From Amphiura filiformis (lineage: Eukaryota > Echinodermata > Ophiuroidea > Amphilepidida > Amphiuridae): DNA of 64,000 bases. Where the stretch lies: positions 14,732,305 through 14,796,304 of the forward strand of contig NC_092631.1 of the NCBI RefSeq assembly GCF_039555335.1. The letters are read 5' to 3'. Shown here piece by piece: positions 23,620 through 35,127 of the stretch. The translations under genes and the position numbers were made by a program. Position 1 is the first letter of the stretch. Each line of letters starts with the position of its first letter. The notes beneath the pieces are model-generated. The model saw only the letters and a list, made by a program, of their open reading frames with translations, did no database searches and was not told where the DNA came from.

Positions 23620-24650
23620 TCAAGATAATTGTCTCAGGATGATGGATTATCTCAGAATAATTGATTATCTCAGGATAATTGATTATTTCAATTAATATTG
23701 CAAACAGGGACATTGACAGGACAGGACTTGAGATAATTGTTGAGATAATTTGAGAAAATACATTATCTCAAGATGTTTTATCTGGAGATGATAAATTATC
23801 TTGATAGTAAATAATAAATTATCTGGAGATCATTATCTTGAGATAATCAATTATCTTCAGATGATCAATTACCCTGAGATAATAAATTACCTTGAGACAA
23901 TTATCTCAAGATAATAATATATGGAAATAATAAATTATCTCAAGATAAATATCTCCATAATCTTTTTGTCCAGAGATAAATCCCGGGACGATAAATATCT
24001 TGAGATAATAAATAATCTTGTCATGATAATAAATTATCTCGAAAAAATACATTATCTCAAGATGTTATTTATTTGGAGATCATAAATTATCTTGATAGTA
24101 AATTATCTTGATAATCTCTAGATGATTTATTTTCCCTGAGATAATCAATTATCCTGAGATAATCAATTATCCCAAGATAATTAATCATTCTGAGATAATC
24201 CATTAACCTGAGACAATTATCTTTAGATAATTGATAAGTCACTCGAAAAAATACATTATCTCTAAATCTTTTTTATCTGGAGATCAATATGTTGAGATAA
24301 TCTTGAGATAAATTATCTTGAAATAATAAGTTATAAGATGACTTATCTCAAAATAATTTATTATTTCAAGACTCTAATTTGTTATCTTTTATCTGGAAAT
24401 AAGTGTCTCAAGAAATTATCTCGAGATAAGTTTTATTAATAAATCTCAAGATAACAAATTATCTCAAGAGAATACATCATCTCAAAACCTTTTTTCTGGA
24501 ACTAATAAATTCTATAAAGTAATCTCAAGATAAATATGTGGTGATGATAAATAGCTCTTATGATAAATTATCTCAATATATATTTTGAAGTTAAATATAT
24601 GGAGATAATAGTAATAATGTCAAGATGATAATGTATTATTTCAACTTAAT
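23620..24650. repeat. ~1-kb array of near-palindromic AT-rich units (AATTATCTTGAGATAATT)
   Basis: Dozens of variants of ATTATCT-C/T-x-AGATAAT, in both orientations, separated by short AT-rich spacers. Each full unit is its own reverse complement except for the two central bases. Runs of two to four units are regular at 23640-23700, 23820-23940, 24000-24190 and 24290-24490, and decay elsewhere. No open frame. Such a tract should form hairpins or cruciforms. Confidence 0.85.
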
Positions 24651-25360
24651 TGATCATCCAGAGGCTATTTAAAGCAAGTGCATGTAAAAAGCTTTTCTTT
24701 TTAATTTTTTATGTCATGTAAAATTATTGTTATTATTGTCTTCTGTTTTTTACAGGAAGTATGCATGATGGATGGTTTGGAAAATGGACCTTGTGATGGC
24801 TATACCATGGACGTAGGAAACCATTGATTTTTGAATCAACAGCGGGAACTATAATTCTTGGTGGTTATTCAATGGAGCTCAATGGATTTTTCAACCTACG
24901 GATTTGTCGCAAACTTCTCACATAGCACTATAACATGATTAGTCGTTTGGATTTAAGTACCAGCAGTTGGGGAAAAAAATCAGCATAGTTGAATGAAATA
25001 CTTAATTGTTAGCATTATGTCAAAGTCTGGCTAACTTTGCGACTAATTTATGAGACATTGCACTGTTTCACTGTTTGATGAACTCCAATAATAAACTAAA
25101 GGTTAGATCTGCACAATAATTATTTGTGAACAAAAATATTTACGGAAATGATTGTGCTCCTGGAGAACAAAACTATGGTAAAGAGCTCCAGAATTACTCC
25201 AATAATTACATAAACAACTGAATAATGCACTAACTGCCTGCCAAGATTATAATACAGGACATTGATATGATAGGGTCTTTGAAAGAGCTGTGCAGTCAGA
25301 AAATTTAATATATAATGGCACAACAAAAATGATCAGAATAGAGTATGATGTTATGTGGTA
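24651..25360. other. No gene seen
   Basis: Unique-looking AT-rich sequence between the palindromic array and the next inverted-repeat element. No splice sites around plausible coding sequence. Confidence 0.4.
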
Positions 25361-25718
25361 TTAAGGGGTACTACATGTACACTCTCGATAAATTGTGTCT
25401 ATTTTTGCATTTTTCTCCAAACTAATAACACAGTGATAACAAAAGTTATGTATATTATAGGGCAAGGAATCCAATTACTACACTGGAATTTCAGTGACCC
25501 AAGACAAGCGGTTTGTTATTTATGATAAGAAATAAGGTACCACTAATATGATGTTCCTATCATATACTAAACCGCTTGTCTTGAGTCACTGAAATTTCAG
25601 TGTAGTAATTGGATTCCTTGCCCCAATAATATACATAACTTTTGTTACCAGTGTGTTATTATTTTTGAGAAAATGCAAAAATAGTCACAATTTACCACAT
25701 GGGTGTAGTACCCCTTAA
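25361..25718. mobile_element. 358-bp foldback MITE with TTAAGGGGTACTACA ends, copy 1
   Basis: A perfect 15-bp terminal pair (TTAAGGGGTACTACA / TGTAGTACCCCTTAA) continues into arms of about 165 bp: GGCAAGGAATCCAATTACTA, TTTCAGTGACCCAAGACAAG and complements. TTAA at both edges fits a piggyBac-type target, though TA cannot be excluded. A second copy lies 370 bp away. Confidence 0.85.
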
Positions 25719-26089
25719 AGCATCTGCCAATTTTTGTTTGTTTTTTTAATTTTGAAAATTGACCCATATGGTCTGGATAACAAAGTGTATAATTTCTTGC
25801 ATTCACAGCAGTTCCGATTATTACAACATATGGGTCAAAATATTTTTGCAAGCTATAAAATTTACCATTCTGAAATTAAAGAGGAAACCCAGCCAGAGCA
25901 GTTCTTCTGGGATAAACCAAACCTGCCTGGTTATCAAATTAGTTAGTGACAATTTACAAGTGACTTAACTAATGCATATTTATACTATGCCAGGGTCATT
26001 TGTTTGGCAATAAAGACATTTCACTCCCTGGAGGTTTGATTCACCCCGGAAGAAATACTCTGGGGGGCTTCCTCTTTATAGGTGATCAG

Positions 26090-26417
26090 ATACTACACCC
26101 CTGATAATTTCTGTGACTAATTTTGCATTTTTCTCAAAAAATAACTACACACTGGTAATAAAAGTTATGTATATTATAGAGGCAAGGAATCCAATTACTT
26201 CACTGCAATTTCAGTGATTCAAGACAGGTGGTTCATTATATAAATGGGGTACATTCTAGCGGTACCTCTTTTCTTATCATAAATAACGTACCACTTGTCT
26301 TGAGTCACTGAAATTCCAGTATAGTATCTGGATTCCTTGCCCCTATAATATACATTTACTTTTGTTACCAGTGTATTATTATTTATAGTCACAAATTTAT
26401 CAAGGGGTGTAGTACCA
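26090..26417. mobile_element. Foldback MITE of the same family, copy 2
   Basis: Carries the same arms (TTGCATTTTTCTC, AGGCAAGGAATCCAATTACT, CTTGTCTTGAGTCACTGAAA) with ATACTACACCCCT / AGGGGTGTAGTACC ends. It is more diverged than copy 1 and its outer bases do not form a clean TTAA. Confidence 0.75.
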
Positions 26418-27720
26418 CCAGCAAAAATAAAAACCTAGTAAAAATTTCCAGCTATGCAGTAATGGTGATGGTGCTCTTGGAGCATATGATCACAGTGAAT
26501 CCATGTTGCAACCATGTAGCATCATAGGGCACGGGGCACATGCCCCCCAATCGATTGCAAAGTTTAGAAAATCCAATTGGAAAATTGCCGGAAAATGGAT
26601 TGTGCCCCCTCAATCAGCAGCCCTCGAATTAACCCACGGCACCCACGGCATTTTGCTGTGGGTGTCCATCCCCACTGCCATAATGCCCTCATAATATATC
26701 CTTTACCCAAGGCAGTCACTTGCCGTGCCCTCTAATGAAGTTGCCGTCGGTGCCCTGGCCCTGCCCTGCCCCTTCATAATAAAATCATCTATCTATGCTT
26801 GTGTGTGTTTTCTTCACTTTTGAGAAAATGCTTTGGCACCTTTCTCAAATTTTCAACAGTTGCCATGATGCCCTCTTGAAATATTACAAACTGCTGTGCT
26901 GCCATGCCTAAAAAAGTTGATGTGCCCCTTCAGATCCTTAATTCGAGGCCTGTCAATCAGATACAGATGCTTTAATTACCCCCCCATATGATGACCTATG
27001 CTATGCCACTGATTACTTCTATTTGATCATTGATGGTGCGTAACATTTAACCTTGGTCCTTTTTGGCTCAAACACATAAAACTGGAATGAAAGCCCCAAG
27101 TAGATCAAATTATGCATCTCTTGACTGGAATTTTCAAATTTCGCAAGGTTGTCAACCAACCATACATGTACTTCCATACATCAATAATCAGCAAAGAAAA
27201 AAATGGCAAACCATCTTCTCTGCAACTGAACTATGCGGAGTCTGATACCATTTTTTATTTGATATTTACCCATCTTACATGTATTTCTATTCCTACTCAA
27301 ATGCAACACTGAAATAAATTCAAGCAAAGCAAATGATTATGCTTTTAATTTATTATTCTTTTCATTTTTACACATACAAAGTCATGATTGTTAACATCAT
27401 CTGCCAGTGATTGTGTTAAAAGTTACCAAATTTGCCTTCAATAATGTAAAGTAAATCTTCAGATACCATGTAAAGAGGTTTAATAAAATGTTATTTTTAT
27501 ATAGCATGGTTCTACTAAGTCTTGAGATTGTAGTCATTCTTCTCTCATCTTTAATGTCCATTTGCATTTTTTCCCAATTTTTTTGGCAATAGCTTGTGTT
27601 CATAATTCAAAATCTTCATTTCATGAAGAACTAGCTCAGTTTGCTGATCGCAAGGCCATATATTGCCACATGACTGAGTTAGCTGGGAGTGTTTCAAAAT
27701 ACTTGCATTTCCCTGACAAT
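26418..27720. other. No gene seen
   Basis: Includes a C-rich patch with GTGCCC/TGCCCTC repeats (26530-26950) typical of low-complexity repeat decay. Frames at 26503-26694 and 27063-27312 have no recognisable features. Confidence 0.4.
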
Positions 27721-27876
27721 AATGATATAAAATTGATGGTTTGAACCCAATACATAAATTTATTGGTCGAGCTATGAGTTTTAAAATATTGGACAAGACG
27801 AATATTCCAATATTTTTTAACTCATAGCAAGACCAATAAATTTGTATTGGGTGAAAAAACATCCAATTTTATCATT
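27721..27876. mobile_element. 156-bp near-perfect palindrome
   Basis: Arms of about 70 bp: AATGATATAAAATTGATGG, GAACCCAATACATAAATTTA and CTATGAGTTTTAAAATATTG on the left, complements on the right, loop about 14 bp. Likely a small foldback element. Confidence 0.75.
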
Positions 27877-29105
27877 ATGTTTTCAGAATCCTTTTTGGTC
27901 AAAAACAAGACTTTTGGAAAACAATTTTTTGGGGAAAAGTGAGCCTATCCAACACAGTCCAAGTTTTGAGTCCAAGTGTTGATTATATTGGACTCTTTAA
28001 CTCTGTACAAAGTATAGGAAGGAAGATTCTGAGAACATAATACAGGGTGTCCCAGAATGATTTATACCGTGTTTGAACAAAATATCAAAAATATAATAGT
28101 CAACGGTATATCTAATTTTAATACGTGCAATACAATGCCACACATGTCTCCTACTTATTCTGTGACTTTCATGGAAATAGCTTGATTCGTTTTGACGTGA
28201 CATTAATATTACTGAAAATGGACGAAAACTGCATGCGTGTAATTTACAGTGCAAATGCATCATAACACTTGGATCCTTTATCACCATCGTCCAGCCGCAC
28301 TGTGCAATATATTGGAGAAATCCTACATTCTTTGATAGGAAATACACCAAATTTGGCCCAGATGTAGAGCTTACAATGCTAAATAATTCGTGATATGGGA
28401 TTAAGTGTAACATTTCAACATGACATCAGATATTTAGGTTGAAAAATATACTTTTTATGTGAATTTTACCACAATGTTTACCCAAAAATGTTATTATTAC
28501 AGAGGATATAACTTCCTCAAGGACCCTCCGCAGTAAATTTTAATGTTCTTCGTTACGTAGCTGTTGGTTTGCCCATATACTGTGACATAAATGCATGCTG
28601 TGACACTAAGGACTAACCTTCTCTATACTTTTATGAAAAATCCATCTCTGCCGGCATTTCAAATGATTAAACTCACACACCTCAATAATTGTCTTCAAAA
28701 CTGCCGCCAAAGAAATAATAGTTTAAGGTCACTCAAGCGTAGCAAATCTTTTATTCCATACAATGATTGCTTCGTAACATCATAAATAAATGATAGATAT
28801 CGACTATTTAGTAGAAGTAAGAACAGGGTATATCAATATGCTGCATAACATTACTTTGTGCTGAACGGTTAGTAATTTTACAGATGTTCAACATAGGTTG
28901 TTTTGTCAAAACTTGGAATTCACCATTTTTACGCAATCCTCTAATACGAATAATAAGTGTAAACTTTTACACCAAATGCCTTTCATAACTTTTAAAAATA
29001 ATTCTCCAACTTCTGTGGGAGCACATCCCCCTCAGGCACCCTTCTCCGTCAAAAAAGAAAGGGCTAACTTGCAAGTATCCATATAGGCCTAATTGAGCAG
29101 GTTCA
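27877..29105. other. No gene seen; contains ACAGGGTGTCCCAGAATGA motif
   Basis: The minus frame at 27997-28413 (138 codons) runs through 28041-28060, ACAGGGTGTCCCAGAATGA, which resembles the ends of dispersed repeats. It has no domain that I recognise. At 29021-29105 a CACATCCCCCTCAGGCACCC segment recurs at about 30239. Confidence 0.4.
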
Positions 29106-30155
29106 TAGGGGAAGGTGGGGCATAACGGACCCCCGGGGCAAAACGGAACCACCTGGAAAAATAGGCCTTGGCAATACTGCCGTCTATGCAAATTATATTG
29201 AGGAACACAAGTATGGCTACGAGGATTTACAACAAAAATTTTATCTGAAACAATCCACTGACATTCGAGCAAGATCGAGTCAAAAAATTACTACCCGTCT
29301 GGTGTTAAGATATGTAGATGTTTAATGCGCTGAAATTTTACTTCATTAATATCGGATTCCCAAATAATTGTGTATATTGTAAACACGAAGGTACTAGCCA
29401 TGAGCTGTATTAAGTGCATGGCCTATATGCTACGATGTATTATGCATGCAACCAAAAAAAAAAAAATCGGGTATGGGGCAAAACGGAACCCTAGGTGCGG
29501 GGCATAACGCCAGGGTTCCGTTTTGCCCCGGGCGTTTTGTCCCACAGATGGGTTCCTTTTTGCCCCAATTGGACATAACTTGTCTTCACTCAAGGAAATG
29601 TAGGCGTTATCTAGGGGCCTACTCGAACATGGTAAACACTTCGCTGAAACATAGACATATAACTAGACCTACAGATAGAATTAATGATTAAAAGTTAACC
29701 ACTTACTCCACAGAGATGGTAGGCCTACTGAATATTTATTTCTAATCAAATATTGGTCATACATATTATAGGCCTACTAGGCCTATAAGAAGTTAACTAC
29801 TCACTCCACAGAGATGGTAGGCCCACTTAATATGTAACTGAATATAGGCCTACATATAACTAGGACTAGGGCCTACCGATGGAACAACGAATATAAGTTT
29901 GCACCCAGGGTGCCGTTTTGCCCCATAGGGGGGTTCCGTTTTGCCCCGATAGTGGGGCAAAACGGATTTTTTTTTGTTGAAAATATTTCTTCATTTTTAT
30001 AAAGAATTGTAAGATTCAAGTTATATTGGTTAATGGTATATTAAAGGTAAATACAAACTTCAACTGAATATATAATTTTTACAGTCATATTACTTATGGT
30101 GACGTCACAGAGCATCCTCAAAGTTAAGTGTTCCGTTATGCCCCACCTTCCCCTA
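29106..30155. mobile_element. 1.05-kb element with AGGGGAAGGTGGGGCATAAC ends, TA target
   Basis: TAGGGGAAGGTGGGGCATAA at the left and TTATGCCCCACCTTCCCCTA at the right are perfect inverted repeats (at least 22 bp with flanking bases) with TA at each edge. Inside, GGGGCAAAACGGA-type motifs occur several times in both orientations (29131, 29476, 29515, 29914, 29934, 29949). No transposase. Confidence 0.85.
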
Positions 30156-31807
30156 CCCATGCAGAAGTCAGGTTTGCAGGAAATTTGTTAGGAATTATAG
30201 GCCTATCTTTCATAGATAAAATGACTATAGGCCTATAGCACATCCCCCTCAAGCACCCCTTGCGTCAAAACAGAAAAGCCTAAACTTAGGCTGAATTGGA
30301 GGAATTATTGAGCACGAGTGTTCATATAGGCCTAAAACTCGCGGCTCAGTTGGAAATCTGTAAAAATATATGCTCCGAAAATAACCAATAAACATGTTAC
30401 ACCAAATGGCTCCATTGGGGCTTTCACATTGAAAAATGACTAATTCGGAGGGGAGGGCACATCGCCCTCAGACACCCTAGCGGGGCTGCCGCGCCGATGT
30501 TCATCCTTTTGAAATTTTGTGTAGTTCAGTCCCCCCCAACGGTCCCGGATTCTGGAAACGCCTAGTAATCCTAGTTATAACGATGATAATAATTGTAAGA
30601 AATAAAAGTGTTTTAATGAAACAGAGACCAAAAAATGTTTCTAGTTTCTTCTTGGTATTGGTTGAAATTATTTCCATGAGTCGGGCCACCTACCAATTAA
30701 TTTTCTACTCCCCCTATAATGTTGCAGTTCAAGTATGAGTACTCTATGAAATATTATTGTAAAAGTTTGGTGCATTCATCACCACGTATTGAAAGTCTGC
30801 AAAATGTCGTCGAAGGAGCAAAGTTATTCTGCAGCATTTAAGCTCAAAGTTATGAAAAAGAGCAACAATTTTTTTTAGCATTCTCCGATTTCTCACGTTC
30901 ACTAGAAAGAGTGTATCCCGAGCCCGCGATTTAATTCATAACTTGGATAGTAAAATTAGCAGGAGCTAGCAGGCACTTGGGCTAGCTACAACCCTGATCA
31001 TGCTGATTAGGCCTACTCGCAAAATTAGTCCCGTTCACAATATCGTTTGCGGCTGGGTTTTGAGACTAGGGAGTATGTGATTTATGAGACGTCTTTGAAT
31101 TATGATACTGTCAGGTGACTCGGCACTGAAGAGTCTTTGATATCAGAGACGTCTTTGAATTAGCAGTGCCCCCGAACTGACATAGCATACATCTTTCAAG
31201 TATGATGTTCAAAATGACAGACATCAAAAAGAGATTCGATGAAATGTAAAGGTGTAGTAACAATTTTGGAATGGACTGTCTGGTTAGGCAAAGTATGGTA
31301 AGTTGAGCTGTAACTCAAGAATGATGCGTCCTAGATAGGTCAAACTATACATTTTCTGAATCCTTGTGACTAGGGGAATACATTGGAATGGTTTTTAAAA
31401 TTTTGACCCTATGCAAAGTTCGATGACCTTTTACCCCCCTTCGGGCCAGTTTATATTTTTGGGAACATCCTCAGTATGTTTTGGGGGCATCTCTGGAACC
31501 TAAAAAAGTTGGTTTGGTTTGGTCCTGTGGGGGGTGCACAGAAAGTGGCCCTAGCTCCCCGAGTAATTGTAATGGCAGCAAGTCCCGATTCACTTTCTTT
31601 TCAAGGCACTGCAATAGCAGCTGCTGAGCTCTGCTGCATGCCCTATAGATATTTGACCATTTCTTCATTCTATATTGCATGCATCTAAAAATAACAGGCT
31701 ACAAATTCTCCATTCAATTTTATTCAAAATTCATAAGATACAAATATAATATGAATATTTCTGTGTAGCAGAAAACTTGACACAAATGGAACAATTGTTG
31801 GCAATTC
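30156..31807. other. No gene seen
   Basis: 30239-30345 repeats the segment found at 29021-29105 (CACATCCCCCTCAAGCACCC, CATATAGGCCTAA), so sequence on both sides of the 1.05-kb element is similar. No other structure found. Confidence 0.4.
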
Positions 31808-31887
31808 ATAACCTCCGCGTATCACGCCGTATGTGCGTCCCAATTAAATTGCTCGTTAGATGATATACGCACTGGCGCGGAGGTTAT
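31808..31887. repeat. Short inverted repeat ATAACCTCCGCG / CGCGGAGGTTAT
   Basis: A 12-bp perfect inverted pair 56 bp apart, followed by partial copies of ACCTCCGCGTA at 31902 and 31931. CpG-rich against an AT-rich background. Confidence 0.55.
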
Positions 31888-32151
31888 TGATATCCATCAA
31901 TGACCTCCGCGTATGCTTACACGATACAATGACTTCCGCGTAATGCGCATATGTTGCGCCGGAACTCTACACGCGCACGCAACTACCATATTTGCACATG
32001 GCGTGATTGCGCAGTGCTGTAATTGGTAAGTCCGTTTTAGCCTGTTCGACTTTTTGAAGGGCGAAATATAAGTTTTGATAAAAATTGTTTATTTCAACAA
32101 ATTTCGGAGAATATAATCTTGAGATTTGGTTGAGTGATGAGTTAAAAGTGA

Positions 32152-32505
32152 CGTTCATACATACGCGCTATATAACAGCATACGTGATTGGTCGATAGGC
32201 GGGCATAAACAACGTTTATGCCCTGTTTTCTGGTCGTAAACAAGCCGCGTCAGAACCGATGAACGCTTGCGAGTAGGATATGCGCGCGTATGCTCGCGAG
32301 CTATTTACGCAAAGCGCGAATGATGTACGCGGTGTTCGCGCGCATCCAAACACGGTGGACTGAGCAAGTCAACGCTTTTCTTACAATTAGCGATGGACAA
32401 ACTTTTAAAAGGATAAGAAATTGATAGTTTTAGTCTAAAATTACGATATTTTTTAGTTGTGGAGGACAATATAACAGCATGCTGAATGATGCGTATGTAT
32501 GAACG
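32152..32505. mobile_element. ~350-bp element with CGTTCATACATACGC ends
   Basis: A 15-bp perfect terminal pair (CGTTCATACATACGC / GCGTATGTATGAACG). Unusually CpG-rich interior (TATGCGCGCGTATGCTCGCG). Part of a run of adjacent inverted-repeat elements. Confidence 0.65.
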
Positions 32506-32507
32506 GG

Positions 32508-32599
32508 GTTCATTCATATATTTTCATGACTAAACGTTGTTTATGCCCTCGGTTAAAGCCCTCGAATAAACAATCGTTTAGTCATAATATGAATGAACT
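32508..32599. mobile_element. 92-bp hairpin, GTTCATTCATATATTTTCAT ends
   Basis: The left arm through CATGACTAAACGTTGTTTAT is matched by AATAAACAATCGTTTAGTCA and GAATGAAC on the right. The left half recurs at about 32775-32820, a second partial copy. Confidence 0.65.
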
Positions 32600-32609
32600 A
32601 AAGATAATT

Positions 32610-32759
32610 GGTTAATAACTTTGCATCAGTTATATATGGGGCATTGTGAAAAATCTAAACATTTTGCTTTGGACCTCGGAATATCCCTCGGTTCCAAAGG
32701 CAAAATGTTTAGATTTTTCACAATGCCCTACATTTAAAACTGATGCAAAGTTATTAACC
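32610..32759. mobile_element. 150-bp near-perfect palindrome, GGTTAATAACTTTGCATCAG ends
   Basis: Arms of about 65 bp: GGTTAATAACTTTGCATCAG and GTGAAAAATCTAAACATTTT with exact complements on the right, central loop near CCTCGGAATATCCCTCGG. Confidence 0.8.
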
Positions 32760-32857
32760 GAATTCATAACTTAGGGGTTCATTCATATATTTTCATGACT
32801 AAACGATTGTTTATGCCCGACTAATGCGCAGTTATTAACCTATAATTCAAAGACAAT

Positions 32858-33073
32858 TTAACCCCATGAGCACTACCTGCCGACCTAACATTTCCTCTGA
32901 TTGGTCAATTACATGATATCTTCACTTAAATCACCAATCAGAATGGATCTTTGGAAATAATTCACCCCAATTTTTTTGTGTGGTGAAATTATTCTAACAA
33001 TGTTGCCGATTGGTCCAATTGAAAAGGAAACTTCTTTTTGACCAATCGGCAGGTAGTTTTCATGGGGTTTTAA
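32858..33073. mobile_element. ~215-bp MITE with TTTAACCCCATGAG ends, copy 1
   Basis: Ends TTAACCCCATGAGCACTACC and its inverted counterpart (GGTAGTTTTCATGGGGTTTTA). The interior has TGATTGGTCAATTACATGAT and ATTCACCCCAATTTTTTTG, shared almost unchanged with copy 2 at 42132-42351. Confidence 0.8.
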
Positions 33074-33140
33074 CAGTTCAACCCAGCCTGTTGGATCAGA
33101 TCACTTGGTATATAACCTCCTGCAAAAACATGCTTACCCA

Positions 33141-33334
33141 CAGGATGGTCCAAATATAATGTAAAACTACTGCCATATTGTTAATTTAGCTTCTTTTTCT
33201 CTATTTTTTTCACCACATATTCTATTCCGGATGGTCTCAACTTTGAATTTGTATGTAGAATATATAACAATATTTGGAGTAGCTACTCTAAACTCTGCAA
33301 TATTGAAATCCATAGTTCTTTTTGGACCACCCTG
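33141..33334. mobile_element. ~195-bp element with CAGGRTGGTCCAAA ends
   Basis: CAGGATGGTCCAAATA at the left and TTTTTGGACCACCCTG at the right are inverted with two mismatches. The interior is AT-rich without coding capacity. Confidence 0.5.
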
Positions 33335-33375
33335 AATATGTTTGGAAAATATTTGGTCAACACTTTATTCATTCA

Positions 33376-33530
33376 GTGGCGTAGCGTGGGTCATCACATT
33401 GTGTGGGGGGCACCGACCATGATTGGGGGGGCACCAGGGTCGCAAGCTGTGGGGCACAAGCTGTTTTTCGGCAATTTTCGTATGCAATATTTTTAAATTT
33501 TACATTGATTGGGGGCATGTGACCACCCCC
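33376..33530. repeat. G-rich repeat with CAGTGGCGTAGC end
   Basis: Starts CAGTGGCGTAGCGTGGG and contains GGGGGGCACC blocks, like the ends at 39645 and 53138. A matching right end was not found, so it is taken as a fragment. Confidence 0.45.
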
Positions 33531-33788
33531 CGTACCCGTATGACGGGATGCCAATGATTTCATTATGTTAGGATATTTTGCAGCAAGTTTTCAAAAATGT
33601 GTTTGACCATTATTAAAATGTCCCTTTGCATACCCTTTATACAACCCAACATTTGAGAGTTTTCTGCAAAACATTTTGTGTTAGCTAAGAAGCGTCACAA
33701 AATGTGGACCAGTGTAACATAACATTTTTACAATAATTTGAGTTCACAATAGCCCTCAAGATTTCTGCTGAAATTTTAAACCATGGAT

Positions 33789-33962
33789 GGGCTATATTCC
33801 AGTTGAATTCCATTCCATACACCCCCTATGGAAGACATGACTATAATACCTCACACAGGGAGTGTAGATTTCAAATGGAAATTTGAAATTCACACTCCAC
33901 ATGTGGAAGATTAAGACTGTGTCTTCCATATGGGGGTGTATGGATTTTAACTGGAATAGCGC
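33789..33962. mobile_element. MITE, GGGCTATTCCAGTTGAAAT family
   Basis: Both family ends are present (GGGCTATATTCCAGTTGAAT / TTAACTGGAATAGCGC) with the CACCCCCTATGGAAGACATG block and its complement. 174 bp. Confidence 0.8.
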
Positions 33963-34103
33963 AATTCGTCTTTTATAAATTATTTTAATATTTTGAGATT
34001 TTCATCAGGTAAGGCAGGGGTTCTCAACGGGCCTGTGAAAAACTGCCAAGAGAAAAAAAAATCAAGAGCAAACTTAGGAAAAGGGTATGTTAAATACTAT
34101 TTA

Positions 34104-34390
34104 GGGGCTGTGCAATAATTATGAGCCCTGGGGAGGGTAAAATTGGGGAAAGAAATTTTGGCAGCCAAAGGGGGGAAGCAATTTTGGCAAGCCGAGAGGG
34201 GGGGGCAAGCAATTTTAGCACACATTCATGGGGCGCCTTTTAAATAAAACGTTCTAAAAAATTTTTGGCAGGCCGAGATTGGGGCAAGTGATTTTTGGCG
34301 GGCCGAGAGGGGGGGGCAAGCAATTTTTGGCGAGCCGTTTGGAAATTGTACCCCCCTCCCCCCGGAGGCTCGTAATTATTGCGCAGCCCC
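34104..34390. mobile_element. ~290-bp element with GGGGCTGTGCAATAATTATG ends
   Basis: GGGGCTGTGCAATAATTATG at the left and its near-complement CGTAATTATTGCGCAGCCCC at the right. The interior is built of GGCAAGCAATTTTTGG / GCCGAGAGGGGG units. A partial copy lies at 56397-56535, and related C-rich sequence at 54690-54760. Confidence 0.75.
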
Positions 34391-35127
34391 ATAGTATTAT
34401 TAAAACATGCTGAATTTGATATTAATTGATTGCATCAAGCAGGGAAGTGCATCAAGTAATGTGATCAAGGCACTTTTTATGGATTTCAGAAACCTCTGTA
34501 TCCTGTATGTAACAATCATTACTTGTGGCTTTATTATTCAACATCAAATTTGTTACAATCATTTTCAGAGGTCCTGCAGTGGACCCCTGTATCGCTTTAG
34601 ACTTAATTGATCTACACTCAAGCCGGGAAAAGCCACACATTTGGAAAAAAGTGGCTCCTGGTCATGTGATGAATATCTATAATGCAGGCCTTCATTTCTG
34701 AAAATACCAGGAGCTCAGTTAGTCACTCTCCTATGTGTACTGAGGAGCTTGACAAGAAGCTCAATTATATATAATATCAATATTAAACCATAGGATTTTC
34801 AAGAAGTGAGGAGCTCAATAAATTGAGCTCCTGAAATATTGTTCAGGAGAGCTGTAGGAGCTCGGGCTCAATTGAGCTCCTGAACAATGAAGGTCTGTAT
34901 ATGTGAACCAGGAGGCATTTTAAAAGAGCTAGGAGTCATTTATCAGAAATTTTTATTATTTCTACAGCTTTCCATGTTCTCCCGAGATGTTTAGATTCAT
35001 GTTTAATGAAAAATCAAACACCCGGGTCAATATGTAAATTAATTTTTTGTTTAGCATATGCATGTCATGTTATCAATTCAGAGCATTTTGGTGTGGACCA
35101 GAAGTCAAACTGTTATTATGTTATGAA
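34391..35127. other. No gene seen; small GAGCTC-rich palindromes
   Basis: 34700-34890 holds repeated GGAGCTC/GAGCTCC motifs (for example CAGGAGCTC, CAATTGAGCTCCTG). No coding sequence recognised. Confidence 0.4.

Noticed and set aside
27997-28413. 138-codon minus-strand frame, possible transposase piece
   Set aside because: No catalytic motif or family resemblance; one edge is a dispersed repeat end.
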